A stretch of DNA of 64,000 nucleotides from Roseiarcus sp963813195 (GCA_963813195.1 CAWEYC010000010.1:13231-77230), one strand, 5' to 3'; positions 49,932 to 60,921 are shown, counted from the first letter of the stretch. A program made the numbers and translations. The notes: generated from the sequence alone by a model not told the origin.

Positions 49932-51578
49932 ATGTCGATCAATCTGAAGGCACCCGAGTTGCGGGAATTGAAGCCCCGCATCATCGTAGTCGGCGTCGGC
50001 GGCGCCGGGGGCAACGCGGTCAATAATATGATCGTCTCCGGGCTCTCCGGGGTTGATTTCGTCGTCGCCAACACCGACGCCCAGGCGCTGACCTCGTCGC
50101 GGGCCGAGCGGATCATCCAGATGGGCCTGCAAGTGACCGAGGAACTCGGCGCCGGCTCGAAGCCCGAAGTCGGACGCGCCGCGGCCGAGGAAGCGCTCGA
50201 GGAGATCCGCGATCATCTGGCCGGCGCGCATATGGCGTTCGTCACCGCCGGCATGGGCGGCGGGACGGGGACCGGCGCCGCGCCGGTGATCGCTCGAGTC
50301 GCCCGTGAAATGGGCATTCTCACGGTGGGCGTGGTCACCAAGCCGTTCCAGTTCGAGGGCGGTCGGCGGATGCGTCTGGCCGAAGGCGGCATCAACGAAT
50401 TGCAGAAGTCGGTCGACACGCTGATCGTCATCCCCAACCAGAACCTGTTCCGGGTCGCCAACGAGAAGACGACGTTCGCCGACGCGTTCGCGATGGCCGA
50501 TCAGGTCCTCTATTCGGGCGTCGCTTGCATCACCGACCTCATGGTCAAGGAAGGGCTGATCAATCTCGACTTCGCCGACGTCCGCTCGATCATGAGCGAA
50601 ATGGGCAAGGCGATGATGGGCACGGGCGAAGCGACGGGCGAGCGGCGCGCCGTTATGGCCGCCGAGGCGGCGATCGCCAATCCGCTGCTGGACGAGACCT
50701 CGATGAAGGGCGCGCGCGGCCTTCTCATCTCGATCACCGGCGGCAACGATCTGACACTGTACGAGGTCGACGAAGCGGCCAGCCGCATCCGCCAGGAAGT
50801 GGACGAAGAAGCCAACATCATCCTCGGCGCGACCTTCGACTCCGCGCTCGACGGCGTGGTGCGGGTTTCCGTCGTCGCGACCGGCATCGATCAGGCGGCG
50901 ATCGAGAAGATCGAGCCGGTTCCGCAAGCCCCGCGCGTGGAAGTTCCCTCGCGGATGCGCGCCTCCGCGACACGGACGCTGCCGACGCCCATCGCTGCGG
51001 AGAGCGTCGTCGAGCTCGCCCAGCCAGCCCCTGCGCCGGCCGTCCAGGCCGCCATCGACGATGTCGAAGTGCGGCCGGCCGCCCATAGACCGACGGTCTA
51101 TGCCGAGCCCGTCGCCCAGCGCTATGAGGAGCCGATCGAGGAGGAATTCATTCCCCCGGCGCCCGAACAACCAATGGTTCGCCAGCCGCGCATGCCGCAG
51201 ATCGAAGAATTGCCGCCAGTTGCGCAAAACCAGCTCCGCGCGCATCGCGGCGAGGCGGCGCCGGTCGCGCATCCCGCCGAAACGCGGCGTCGTTCGCTGC
51301 TTGAAAAGCTCGCTGCGTTCGGCATTAGCCGTCAGGAGGAGCCGGCGCCGGGCCCCGCGCCTCGCGCCGCGGCGCCGGCGCTGCCGCCGGCGAGCGCGCC
51401 GAAGCCGATGCCGCCGTCCGTGCACGCGGAGTATGGCCGTCCGCAACCTCGCCCCGCCGCGGCTCGCCCCGCGCAGGGCAATTTGGACCCGCATGGACGC
51501 GCCGCGGCGCGTGCGGCGCAGATGGAGGACGATCAGTTGGAAATCCCGGCCTTCCTGCGGCGCCAATCGAACTCGTGA
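49932..51578 (+). CDS. ftsZ: Cell division protein FtsZ
   Basis: The tubulin-like GTPase that forms the division ring. It has 548 residues; the extra length is a disordered Pro/Ala/Glu-rich linker of about 200 residues, as usual in Hyphomicrobiales. The G-box GGGTGTGA is at 109-116, the N-terminal IIVVGVGGAGGNAVNNM at 17-33, and the T7 loop LINLDFADVRSIM near 210. The C-terminal peptide LEIPAFLRRQ, which binds FtsA, is intact. The start is the ATG at 49932. Confidence 0.97.
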   Translation: MSINLKAPELRELKPRIIVVGVGGAGGNAVNNMIVSGLSGVDFVVANTDAQALTSSRAERIIQMGLQVTEELGAGSKPEVGRAAAEEALEEIRDHLAGAHMAFVTAGMGGGTGTGAAPVIARVAREMGILTVGVVTKPFQFEGGRRMRLAEGGINELQKSVDTLIVIPNQNLFRVANEKTTFADAFAMADQVLYSGVACITDLMVKEGLINLDFADVRSIMSEMGKAMMGTGEATGERRAVMAAEAAIANPLLDETSMKGARGLLISITGGNDLTLYEVDEAASRIRQEVDEEANIILGATFDSALDGVVRVSVVATGIDQAAIEKIEPVPQAPRVEVPSRMRASATRTLPTPIAAESVVELAQPAPAPAVQAAIDDVEVRPAAHRPTVYAEPVAQRYEEPIEEEFIPPAPEQPMVRQPRMPQIEELPPVAQNQLRAHRGEAAPVAHPAETRRRSLLEKLAAFGISRQEEPAPGPAPRAAAPALPPASAPKPMPPSVHAEYGRPQPRPAAARPAQGNLDPHGRAAARAAQMEDDQLEIPAFLRRQSNS

Positions 51579-51923
51579 TTCGCCTTTGTCCCGTGCAACG
51601 ACGGCCGCGACCCGTCAGTCGCGGCCGTTTCGCGTCGCTCGGGGAGTTCGGCGAGCGCTTTGGGCGTCGGTCCAACCGACTGTTATGATTAATGAAAGCA
51701 TGGTTTCCAAATCGTGTAACGATTGTTCACGAAAGGTGATTTGGACGAAAGCGAGGAGGTGAATATCTTCGCGCCAGCTACGACGACGTGCGGGACGGCC
51801 GCGGGATTGCGGGTAGCGGCCGGACGAATGCGAAGCAGGCGTTTGTTGCGTATCGGCGTTCGAAACGCCGGGACTGCACTCACGACCTGTGGCGCGGGTT
51901 GTGGATATGGGGACGAACTATAA
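51579..51923. other. Intergenic region, 345 bp, ftsZ to lpxC
   Basis: It contains the ftsZ terminator hairpin (51601-51628), a short inverted repeat around CGTGTAAC-GATT-GTTCACG (51711-51729) and a small GGCGTT/AACGCC hairpin (about 51855-51869). A 55-codon frame from a GTG at 51759 behind AGGAGG runs to a stop abutting lpxC, but its sequence has no family resemblance and is not called. The region probably carries the lpxC promoter. Confidence 0.55.
51601..51628 (+). terminator. ftsZ: Rho-independent-like terminator after ftsZ
   Basis: ACGGCCGCGA (51601-51610) and TCGCGGCCGT (51619-51628) form a perfect 10-bp GC-rich stem with an 8-nt loop, 23 bp after the ftsZ stop, followed by TTCG. The T-run is short, so termination may be partial. 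Confidence 0.65.
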
Positions 51924-52871
51924 ATGAAATTGGGATTCCAGACGACTTTACGCGACCGTGTTGAAATTCACGGTCTCGGGGTACATTCCGCCGCCCCCGC
52001 CCGCGTCGTTCTTCATCCCGCCGATGTCGACTCCGGAATTGTCATTCTTCGCACCGGCCTGCCGAACGGGCGCGAGCGCCTGATCGAAGCGAAATGGTCG
52101 AACGTAACGCAGACCGCGCTGTGTACGGTTCTCGGCGATTCAACCGGCGCCGCCGTCTCGACGGTCGAACATCTGATGGCGGCGCTCGCCGGCCTTCACG
52201 TCGACAACGTTCTGGTGGAAATCGACGGACCGGAAATGCCGATCATGGACGGCTCGGCGGCAGAGTTCGTCGATGCGATCAACTCGGTCGGGCTCGCCCA
52301 GCAATCCCGCCCCCGCCGATACATCCGGGTTCTCAGGCCGTTGCGGGTCGAGTCGGGGCGCGCCTTTTCCGAACTGCGCCCTGCCAATCGCGGTTTTCGC
52401 CTCGACGTGGAAATCGATTTCGATGCGGCGACGATCGGACGGCAGCGACGGGCGTTCGATCTCGATCCGATCGTGTTCCGCAAGGAGATTGCGCGCGCTC
52501 GGACCTTCGGCTTTCTGAGCGACGTGAAGCAACTGTGGCAGGCGGGCTTCGCCCTCGGTTCGTCCCTGGAAAATTCGGTCGCTCTGGACGGAGACGCGAT
52601 CCTCAATCCCGAAGGCCTGCGATTCAGCGACGAGTTCGTGCGACACAAGACTTTGGACGCCATCGGCGATCTCTCTCTCGCAGGCGCGCCGATCATCGGC
52701 TGTTACCGGACGTACCGGCCCGGGCACAAGATCAACGCCATGATGCTGTCGGCGCTGTTCGCCGACCGCCATGCTTACGAAATCGTGGAGAGTTCGCCGC
52801 GCAAGATCTACTCGATCGGCGCCGGGGCGATCGGGCGCGTCGCCACCGCCTATGCCGCGAACACCGACTGA
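51924..52871 (+). CDS. lpxC: UDP-3-O-acyl-N-acetylglucosamine deacetylase
   Basis: This zinc enzyme catalyses the committed step of lipid A synthesis. It has 315 residues. The zinc ligands are His in STVEHLMAALAG near 78, and His and Asp in FVRHKTLDAIGDLSLAG near 237 and 241. The N-terminal QTTLRDRVEIHGLGVHS is the family start. GPEMPIMDGSAAEFV is intact. The C-terminal end is short, with no extension. Its placement after ftsZ is the standard alphaproteobacterial order. Confidence 0.97.
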   Translation: MKLGFQTTLRDRVEIHGLGVHSAAPARVVLHPADVDSGIVILRTGLPNGRERLIEAKWSNVTQTALCTVLGDSTGAAVSTVEHLMAALAGLHVDNVLVEIDGPEMPIMDGSAAEFVDAINSVGLAQQSRPRRYIRVLRPLRVESGRAFSELRPANRGFRLDVEIDFDAATIGRQRRAFDLDPIVFRKEIARARTFGFLSDVKQLWQAGFALGSSLENSVALDGDAILNPEGLRFSDEFVRHKTLDAIGDLSLAGAPIIGCYRTYRPGHKINAMMLSALFADRHAYEIVESSPRKIYSIGAGAIGRVATAYAANTD

Positions 52872-53030
52872 GACGTTTCGTTCGGTCCGGCCTTTTCGCG
52901 CCAAGATCCATCGGTCGAAGTCTGCCGCGCGGGATCGCTTCGAGCCGGGTGGCGTGCGGCCGCGGAGTAAGGTAAAGAGCGCGGACCGGGTGAGCTGCGG
53001 TTCGCGTCGCGCAACTTTTGAGTTCAACGA

Positions 53031-53930
53031 ATGACCTTTGCCGCTTTGAATGCCAGCGCATCCGTTCCCGGCCGCCGTGCCTCGCGGTTGATTGTCCGAG
53101 GTGTCATGGCTTTATGCGCCGCGATGTCGTTGGCGTCGTGCTCGGTGTTCGACGAGTTCAATCCGTTCGGCGCGGAAAAATATAAGATGGTCATCGAGCC
53201 GGACGTTCCCGCCAGCAAGGTCTATGATCAGGGCTTGGCGAAACTCGCCAATGGCGCGCCGCAGGAGGCGGCGAAGAAGTTCACCGATCTCGGCAAACAA
53301 TATCCCGATTCGGATTGGGAGCGAAAAGGTCTGCTGATGACGACCTACGCCCAGTTTCAGGCGGCCGACTACGACGACGCGGAGCAATCTGCCGAGCGCT
53401 ACGTGAAGCGCTATCCCAAGACGCCCGAGGCCGCCTACGCGCTGTTTCTCGAAGCGAGCTCCTATTACAACCAGATCCCCGACGTTTCGCGCGATCAGGA
53501 GCGCGCGTCCAAGGCCCTCGCTCTGTTTCAGAAGGTCATGCAGGACTATCCGAACTCGGAGTACGTCAGCGATTCCAAGTTCAAGATCGACGTCACCAGG
53601 GATCAGCTCGCGGGCAAGGAAATGTCCATCGGGCGATTCTACCTCAATCGGCGCAACTATACGGCGGCGATCAATCGCTTTCGCAACGTGCTGACCCTCT
53701 ACCAGACGACCCGTCATTCGGAGGAGGCCCTCTATCGCCTGACCGAGGCCTACCTAGGACTCGGCATCACCGACGAGGCGCAGACGGCCGCGGCGGTGCT
53801 GGGCCACAACTTCCCGGACGGGCAATGGTATCAAGACGCCTACAACCTGCTGAAGGGCGGCGGCCTCTCGCCTAAGGAAAACCAGCAGTCCTGGATTTCC
53901 AAGCTGTACCACTCCGTCGTTCCCTCCTGA
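53031..53930 (+). CDS. bamD: Outer membrane protein assembly factor BamD
   Basis: This periplasmic lipoprotein of the BAM complex inserts beta-barrel proteins into the outer membrane. It has 299 residues. A lipoprotein signal peptide ends in LASC with the acylated C37. Five TPR-like helical pairs follow (text YDQGLAKLANGAPQEAAKKF, YVKRYPKTPEAAYALFLEAS, and HSEEALYRLTEAYLGLGI). The ATG is at 53031. It is followed by recN after 19 nt, a pairing that is typical in this order. Confidence 0.95.
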   Translation: MTFAALNASASVPGRRASRLIVRGVMALCAAMSLASCSVFDEFNPFGAEKYKMVIEPDVPASKVYDQGLAKLANGAPQEAAKKFTDLGKQYPDSDWERKGLLMTTYAQFQAADYDDAEQSAERYVKRYPKTPEAAYALFLEASSYYNQIPDVSRDQERASKALALFQKVMQDYPNSEYVSDSKFKIDVTRDQLAGKEMSIGRFYLNRRNYTAAINRFRNVLTLYQTTRHSEEALYRLTEAYLGLGITDEAQTAAAVLGHNFPDGQWYQDAYNLLKGGGLSPKENQQSWISKLYHSVVPS

Positions 53931-53949
53931 CGGGCCGAGGCCGCGGACC

Positions 53950-55620
53950 ATGCTCGCCCGGCTTTCGATCCGCGATATCGTGCTGATCGACCAGTTGGAC
54001 CTCGAGTTTTCGCACGGCCTGACCATCCTGACCGGCGAGACCGGCGCGGGGAAATCGATCTTGCTCGATTCGTTGTCGCTGGCGCTGGGCGCGCGCGGCG
54101 ACGGCGCGCTCGTTCGCCACGGCCAAGCTCAGGGACAGGTCACGGCGAGCTTCGATCTGCCGTCGGACCATCGCGCGTTCCGGGCGCTCGCCAGCCAGGA
54201 CATTCCGGCGGACGGCGAACTGATCTGTCGCCGGATTCAACTCGCCGATGGGCGCACGCGCGCGTTCATCAACGACCAGAGCGTCAGCGCCCAGACGCTT
54301 CGCGCTGTCGCGATCGACCTTGTGGAGATTCACGGCCAACACGACGAGCGCGCCCTTCTCGACGCCTCGACCCATCGCGCCCTCGTCGACGCCTATGGCG
54401 GACACGAGGCGCTGACCAAAGCGACGCGCGCCGCTTTTGCGTCGCTGCGCGAAGTCGAAGCCGAGTTGGCGAGCGAGCGGGCGCGCGTCGCCGCCGCACG
54501 GTCCGCCGCCGACTTCGCGCGGCACGCCCACGAGGAACTGAAGCGGCTCGACGTGAAGCAGGGCGAGGAGGAAGCTCTGGCCGAGCGGCGGGCGCATATG
54601 ATGCAGGGCGAGAAGGTCGCCGCCGACATTCGTGAGGCGCATCAGAACCTGTCCGGCGACGCGGCAATCCTGCCGGTGCTCTCCGCGATCTCGCGCCGCT
54701 TGCAGCGGCGGATGCCCCAGGCGCCGACGCTGATCGAGCCCAGCGTCCTCGCCCTGGACGAAGCGATGGAGGCGTTGGAACTCGCGACGCAGGCCGTTGA
54801 AAGCGCGCTCGCCGCTTGCGATTTCGATCCGCGCGAACTCGAACGCTGCGAGGAGCGTCTGTTCGCGTTGCGGGGCATGGCGCGCAAATACGGGACGCCG
54901 GTCGAGGGCCTCGCGGCGCTCGGCCAAAGATACGCCGACGAATTGACCGAACTCGGCGCGAGCGAGGAACGGGTCGTCGCTCTCGAAGCGAAGGCCCGCG
55001 CGGCGTCCGAGGCTTACGCCAAAGCGGCGGCGTCGTTGTCGCGAGCGCGCCAGGACGCCGCGCGCGAATTGGAGCGCGCGGTGAACGCGGAACTGCCGGC
55101 GCTGAAACTGGAGCGCGCGCGCTTCAGCGTCGAGATCGGCCGCGACGACAGCTTGATCTCCGCCGACGGCTACGATCGAGCCGAGTTCTGCGTGCAGACC
55201 AATCCGGGCTCGCGGCCGGGGCCGCTGATGAAAGTCGCTTCGGGCGGCGAACTCGCGCGCTTTCTCCTGGCGCTGAAAGTTTCCCTCGCCGAACGCGGCA
55301 CCGCGCCGACGCTCGTTTTCGACGAGATCGACACCGGCGTCGGCGGCGCCGTCGCCGATGCGATCGGCCAGCGCTTGGCGCGCCTGGCGGTCAAGGCGCA
55401 GGTTCTCGCGGTCACGCATGCGCCTCAAGTCGCGGCGCGGTCGCAGCGACACTTCAAGATCGTGAAGAACGAGGTCGGCAAAGGCGAACGCGTGGCGACC
55501 CAGGTGCTCTCGCTCGATCCCATGGCCCGCCGCGAGGAAATCGCGCGGATGCTCGCGGGGGCGGAGATCACCGGCGCGGCGCGTATGGCGGCCAAGAGCC
55601 TGATCGAAAAGGCGGGGTAG
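53950..55620 (+). CDS. recN: DNA repair protein RecN
   Basis: This SMC-like ATPase is involved in double-strand-break repair. It has 556 residues. Walker A is GETGAGKS at 29-36. A long coiled coil covers about 150-370 (Ala/Glu/Arg-rich). The ABC-type signature SGGELARFLLALK and Walker B TLVFDEIDTGVGG lie in the C-terminal third, and VLAVTHAPQVAARSQRHFKI ends the head domain. The start is at 53950. LigA, often next in this order, is not here. Confidence 0.95.
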   Translation: MLARLSIRDIVLIDQLDLEFSHGLTILTGETGAGKSILLDSLSLALGARGDGALVRHGQAQGQVTASFDLPSDHRAFRALASQDIPADGELICRRIQLADGRTRAFINDQSVSAQTLRAVAIDLVEIHGQHDERALLDASTHRALVDAYGGHEALTKATRAAFASLREVEAELASERARVAAARSAADFARHAHEELKRLDVKQGEEEALAERRAHMMQGEKVAADIREAHQNLSGDAAILPVLSAISRRLQRRMPQAPTLIEPSVLALDEAMEALELATQAVESALAACDFDPRELERCEERLFALRGMARKYGTPVEGLAALGQRYADELTELGASEERVVALEAKARAASEAYAKAAASLSRARQDAARELERAVNAELPALKLERARFSVEIGRDDSLISADGYDRAEFCVQTNPGSRPGPLMKVASGGELARFLLALKVSLAERGTAPTLVFDEIDTGVGGAVADAIGQRLARLAVKAQVLAVTHAPQVAARSQRHFKIVKNEVGKGERVATQVLSLDPMARREEIARMLAGAEITGAARMAAKSLIEKAG

Positions 55621-55714
55621 AGCATTGCGGCGGCGCGGCCGCCGGGAGGTGTTTTGGCTTGCCGGGCCTGCGTCGCGGGCCTATCAAGCGCGCTATCGGT
55701 GCGACGAGACGGCC

Positions 55715-55891
55715 ATGAACCGGGACGACGGACGGGAGACCGGAGAACGGCGGCGGCGCGAGCGTCTGGCGGCGGCGCTGCGCGAGAACCTGAAGCGCCG
55801 CAAGGCTCAGCGGCGAGGACGCGCCGCGACGGAAGAGGCGATCGAGCCGGAAGGTCCGCCTTCGGGCGCGCGCGAAGAGCCGAGTGGTTGA
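55715..55891 (+). CDS. Small basic conserved protein upstream of murA
   Basis: This 58-residue, highly charged protein begins MNRDDGRETGERRRRERLAA and continues LRENLKRRKAQRRGRA, ending in an acidic proline-rich tail. Short proteins with a RERLAAALRENLKRRKAQ-like core precede murA in many Hyphomicrobiales; this is recalled from general knowledge, not searched. It is probably helical and could bind nucleic acid or ribosomes, but no function is known. The ATG is at 55715, 41 nt upstream of murA. Confidence 0.6.
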   Translation: MNRDDGRETGERRRRERLAAALRENLKRRKAQRRGRAATEEAIEPEGPPSGAREEPSG

Positions 55892-55932
55892 TCGCTCGGC
55901 GGTGGTTCGATCTGGCGGGGAAGGACTAAAGG

Positions 55933-57222
<1,290 letters not shown>

Positions 57223-57225
57223 AGC

Positions 57226-57681
57226 ATGTCATACTCACCGACCCTGCTCAAACTGGTCGCGCTCGACCGCGAGGGGCTCGGCGTGATTTCCGCGCAAGTC
57301 CAGGACTCCTGCCTGCGGCGCCCGGACATGGTTTGGCTGCCGAAGCAGAAGCGCTTCCTGTTGAGCTCGATGCGATTCGACTGGTGCGGGGCGAAGGAGG
57401 GACTCGCCGAGCGTATCGGTTCGGTGCTTCGTTTCGACAGGGTTCTCAAAGTGTCGCATATCGGGCTTGCCCATCGTGATGATAGCGCAGTGCTGAATTT
57501 GCTCGCGGTGACGTTCGAGAAGACTGATCCGCCGTCGGGCATGGTGCTGCTCGCCTTCGCCGACGGGGCCATCGTGCGCCTCGAAGTCGAATGCCTTGAA
57601 GCCGAACTTCGCGACATCGGCCCCCGCCGCCCGGCGCACGAATGCCCGGGACATGCATTGACGAGCGCGGAAGCGTTCTGA
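57226..57681 (+). CDS. DUF2948 family protein
   Basis: This 151-residue protein is of unknown function. The text LLKLVALDREGLGVISAQVQ at 8-27, VWLPKQKRFLLSSMRFDW, VLRFDRVLKVSHIGL and LLAFADGAIVRLEVECLEAE is the DUF2948 pattern. It sits in the conserved order murA, DUF2948, hisD, UPF0262 known from rhizobial genomes. It starts 3 nt after murA and is likely co-transcribed. No enzymatic motif is visible. Confidence 0.9.
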   Translation: MSYSPTLLKLVALDREGLGVISAQVQDSCLRRPDMVWLPKQKRFLLSSMRFDWCGAKEGLAERIGSVLRFDRVLKVSHIGLAHRDDSAVLNLLAVTFEKTDPPSGMVLLAFADGAIVRLEVECLEAELRDIGPRRPAHECPGHALTSAEAF

Positions 57682-57702
57682 CCGATTTTGGCGGAGTTCT
57701 TG

Positions 57703-59008
57703 ATGGCGACTATCCTCGACATGAGCGCGGCTGATTTCGAAGTCCGTTTTCGCGCCCTTCTTGACGCCAAACGCGAATCGGCCGCCGACGTCGACGCGGC
57801 GGTGAGCGCCATCATCGCCGATGTGCGCTCGCGCGGCGACGCCGCCCTCATCGAGCATACGCTGCGGTTCGACCGGGTCGATCTCTGCCGATCCGGATTC
57901 CGCATCGGGCGCGAAGAGATCGATGCGGCGCTGGCGGCTTGCGACCCCCAGGCAGTCCGGGCGCTGGAATTCGCGCACGAGCGCGTCCTCGCCTATCATC
58001 GCCGCCAGAGCCCAAGCGATGTTTCATTCGTCGACGCGCTGGGCGTCGAACTCGGCTGGCGATGGCGCCCGATCGAACTCGGTGGGGCTCTACGTGCCCG
58101 GCGGCGCGGCGAGCTATCCTTCCTCGGTGATCATGAACGCGGCGCCGGCGAAGGTCGCGGGCTGTCGGCGCATCGCCATGGTCGTCCCGACGCCCGACGG
58201 CAAGCTCAATCCGCTGGTGCTGGCGGCGGCGAACATCGCCGGCGTGTCGGAAATTTATCGTCTGGGCGGCGCGCAGGCCATCGCCGCACTCGCCTACGGC
58301 GCCGCGAGCATCGAGCCGGTCGCGAAGATCGTCGGTCCTGGCAACGCCTATGTCGCGGCCGCCAAGCGGCGCGTGTTCGGGGTGGTCGGCATCGATATGA
58401 TCGCCGGACCGTCGGAGGTCGTGGTCCTCGCGGATTCCAGCGCCGACCCCGGTTTTGTCGCCGCCGATCTTCTCGCCCAGGCCGAACACGACGAGGCCGC
58501 CCAATCGATCCTCATCACCGACGACGCCGGGCTGGCGCAGGCGGTGAGCAAAGCGATCGAAGTCCAACTCGCCGATTTGCCGCGCGCCAAGACGGCCGGC
58601 GCCAGCTGGCGCGACTACGGCGCGATCATTATGGCGCCGAATCTGGCCGCCGCATCGCCGCTGGTCGATCGCCTCGCGCCCGAGCATCTCGAGATCATCG
58701 CGCGGGACGCCGACGCCTTGAGCCGATCGATCAACAACGCCGGGGCGATCTTCATCGGCCCGCACACGCCCGAGGCGATCGGCGACTATGTCGGCGGCTC
58801 CAATCACGTCTTGCCGACTTCGCGTTCGGCGCGATTCTCCTCGGGGCTCGGCGTGCTCGATTTTCTCAAGCGCACCTCGATCCTCAAATGCGATGCGAAG
58901 TCGCTCGCCGCGCTGGGTCCGTCCGCCGTGGTCCTCGGCGAGGCCGAGGGGCTCAGGGCTCATGCGCGCTCGGTAGCCATGCGCCTTTCGAGGGACGGCC
59001 AGGGATGA
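57703..59008 (+). CDS. hisD: Histidinol dehydrogenase (apparent frameshift near 58078)
   Basis: HisD oxidises histidinol to histidine in two NAD-dependent steps. The ATG-led frame from 57703 is good for 125 residues, up to RWRPIE. A single extra base at about 58078 then shifts it, and the family sequence resumes one frame over with SVGLYVPGGAASYPSS and continues to the stop at 59006-59008. Without that base the protein is 434 residues, the normal length. The zinc site (QAEHDEAAQS) and catalytic pair (LAPEHLEI) are intact downstream. Histidine synthesis normally needs this gene, so a sequencing error is more likely than a true pseudogene. It is coupled to the next gene by an ATGA overlap. Confidence 0.88.
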
Positions 59009-59493
59009 GCCGCAACGCCTCGCGATCGCGCAATTGTCTCAGCGAAGTGCTGCTCAACGAGGCGACGATTCCGCGCGGCGTCGCCGACCGCGATCACGAG
59101 CGCGAGGTGGCGATCTTCGACCTCGTGGAGGACAATAGTTTCGGCGTGCGAGGCCGGGACGACGGGCCCTACAGCCTGACCATCGCGCAGTCCGAATCGC
59201 GATTGAACTTCGACGTGCGCTCGAAGTCCGGCGAACACGTCGTGGAATTCTCCGTTTCGATGACGCCGTTCCGCCCCCTGCTGAAGGATTATTTCCTCGT
59301 CTGCGAAACCTATTACTCCGCCATTCGGACCGCGAGCCCGCGTCAGATCGAGGCGATCGATCGCGAGCGGTCGATGCTTCACAATGAGGGCGCCTCGCTT
59401 ATCGCCGCGCGAATCGCCGACAAGGTCGAGATCGACGAGGCCACCTCGCGCCGCCTCTTCACGGTGATCTCGGCCCTGCATTGGAAGACATGA
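59005..59493 (+). CDS. UPF0262 family protein
   Basis: This 162-residue protein begins at an ATG overlapping the hisD stop. Family text includes RLSEV-like NCLSEVLLNEATI, REVAIFDLVEDNSF, LNFDVRSKSGEHVVEFSVSM, and SMLHNEGASLIAARIADKVE. The UPF0262 family is restricted to alphaproteobacteria and has no known function. It overlaps the methyltransferase gene by 4 nt on its right (ATGA), forming a tight run from hisD to the methyltransferase. Confidence 0.92.
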   Translation: MSRNASRSRNCLSEVLLNEATIPRGVADRDHEREVAIFDLVEDNSFGVRGRDDGPYSLTIAQSESRLNFDVRSKSGEHVVEFSVSMTPFRPLLKDYFLVCETYYSAIRTASPRQIEAIDRERSMLHNEGASLIAARIADKVEIDEATSRRLFTVISALHWKT

Positions 59494-60167
59494 GCCGGCC
59501 GGCTCGGGACCGCGCGGCGTTCATTCGCGAGAATACGCGTCTTCTTGTTCCGCCCCTGGTTCCGGACATGCGGCTGCATCTGGCCGACGAGGCGGTCGAG
59601 CTCTGGCGCAAAACCGAGGAGGAGTTGCACGAGATCGGTTTGCCGCCGCCGTTCTGGGCTTTCGCCTGGGCGGGCGGACAGGCGCTCGCCCGTTACGTCG
59701 CCGACAATCCAGACCTCGTCGCGGGCAGGCGCGTGCTCGACTTCGCCTCCGGCTCCGGCCTCGTCGCGATCGCCGCCGCGATGTCCGGCGCGGCGCGTGT
59801 CGAGGCGAGCGAGATCGACGAGTTCGCCAAAGTCGCGATCGCGTTGAACGCCGACCAGAACGACGTTGCGGTTTCGGTGCTGGCCGAAGATGTCGTCGGC
59901 GCGGATCGCGGCTGGGATGTGGTTCTCGCCGGCGACGTCTCCTATCAGAAGGACATGGCGGACGCCGTCACGCCCTGGCTCGAAGCTTTGGCGCGCCGAG
60001 GCGCGCTCGTCCTCATCGGCGACCCCCGCCGCAGCTATCTCGCGCTCGATCGCCTGGAGTGCGTGATCGAATATCGCGTGCCAGTGACGCGGGCGCTGGA
60101 AGACGCCGACATCAAGCGCACGGGCGTGTTCAAGTTCCGCGCGCCGCTCCTCGGCGTCAGGGAATGA
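59490..60167 (+). CDS. Class I SAM-dependent methyltransferase, ETFB-lysine methyltransferase (METTL20) like
   Basis: The protein has 225 residues from the ATG at 59490, which overlaps the upstream stop. The N-terminal FIRENTRLLVPPLVPDMRLH and LPPPFWAFAWAGGQALARYV are characteristic of the METTL20/ETFB-methyltransferase group. The SAM motif is RVLDFASGSGLVAIAAA near 82-98, and DVVLAGDVSYQKDMAD follows. Bacterial members trimethylate lysines of the electron-transfer flavoprotein beta subunit. The 3' end overlaps modA by 11 nt, convergent. Confidence 0.8.
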   Translation: MSRPARDRAAFIRENTRLLVPPLVPDMRLHLADEAVELWRKTEEELHEIGLPPPFWAFAWAGGQALARYVADNPDLVAGRRVLDFASGSGLVAIAAAMSGAARVEASEIDEFAKVAIALNADQNDVAVSVLAEDVVGADRGWDVVLAGDVSYQKDMADAVTPWLEALARRGALVLIGDPRRSYLALDRLECVIEYRVPVTRALEDADIKRTGVFKFRAPLLGVRE

Positions 60168-60921
60168 CTGTGAAACCCTGGCGGGTGAAGAACGCGCGCC
60201 CCGGCTCGGACTCGAGATAGGAAAGAAAGCGCCGCGCTGCTGCGTTGCGCGACGTCGCGGTCAGCGCGAAGGGATAGAGAATGGGGGGATGCGAATCGTC
60301 GGGAAAGGTCGCCACGATCTTGACGGCGGGCTCCGCCGCCGCGTCGGTCGCATAGACGATGCCGAGGTTAGCCTCGCCCCGGGCGACGAAAGCGAGCGCT
60401 GTGCGCACGTCGTCCGTCATCGCCAGATGCGGCTCGACAACACTCCATAGGCCGAGCTTGCTCAGCGACGCCTTGGCGTATTTGCCGACGGGAACGGTGT
60501 TGACTTCGCCGGTCACGAGTTTTCCGGCCCCGATCGCTTCGTCGAACGCCTTGGGATTGAGCGCGAGGGCCTCGATCGGCGCGGCCTTGGGCGCGACGAC
60601 GACGAGACGATTGCGCAGGAGATCGACGCGGCTGCCCGCCTGAATCGCGCCAGCCTTTGCGGCGACGTCCATCGAGTCCTCGTCGGCCGAGCCAAAGACG
60701 TCGGCGGGGGCGCCGGCGACGACCTGTCGCGCCAGGCTCAACGACCCGCCGTAACTGATCGCCACCTCGGCGCCGCCATGGGCGTGGTAATCGCTCGCCG
60801 CGCCGTCGAGCGCCGTCTTGAGGCTCGCCGCGGCGAAGACGACGATCTTGTCTTGCGCGAGCGCGCTCGCGGGGGCCAAGGCGAGAAACAACAATAGAAG
60901 AGCCGACAGTAGGCGGCGCAT
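60157..60921 (-). CDS. modA: Molybdate ABC transporter substrate-binding protein
   Basis: This 254-residue periplasmic binding protein has a signal peptide (LLSALLLLFLALAPASALA), with mature text beginning QDKIVVFAAASLKTALDG, where the oxyanion-binding serine lies. VAISYGGSLSLARQV, ADVFGSADEDSMD, and TDDVRTALAFVARGEANLG are standard ModA motifs. It stands alone: no modB or modC is adjacent in the window. A near-palindrome resembling a Mo-box lies upstream at 60959-60982. It converges on the methyltransferase gene. Confidence 0.92.
   Translation of the reverse strand: MRRLLSALLLLFLALAPASALAQDKIVVFAAASLKTALDGAASDYHAHGGAEVAISYGGSLSLARQVVAGAPADVFGSADEDSMDVAAKAGAIQAGSRVDLLRNRLVVVAPKAAPIEALALNPKAFDEAIGAGKLVTGEVNTVPVGKYAKASLSKLGLWSVVEPHLAMTDDVRTALAFVARGEANLGIVYATDAAAEPAVKIVATFPDDSHPPILYPFALTATSRNAAARRFLSYLESEPGRAFFTRQGFTVIP

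Noticed and set aside
49716..51566. 616-codon open frame opposite ftsZ
   Set aside because: FtsZ motifs are on the plus strand. The minus translation is Arg/Gly-rich with no family resemblance.
51723..51923. Open frame of up to 67 codons before lpxC behind AGGAGG
   Set aside because: The translation has no recognisable family, is Thr/Arg/Gly-rich, and its stop abuts lpxC, which fits a leader region better. No support beyond an open frame.
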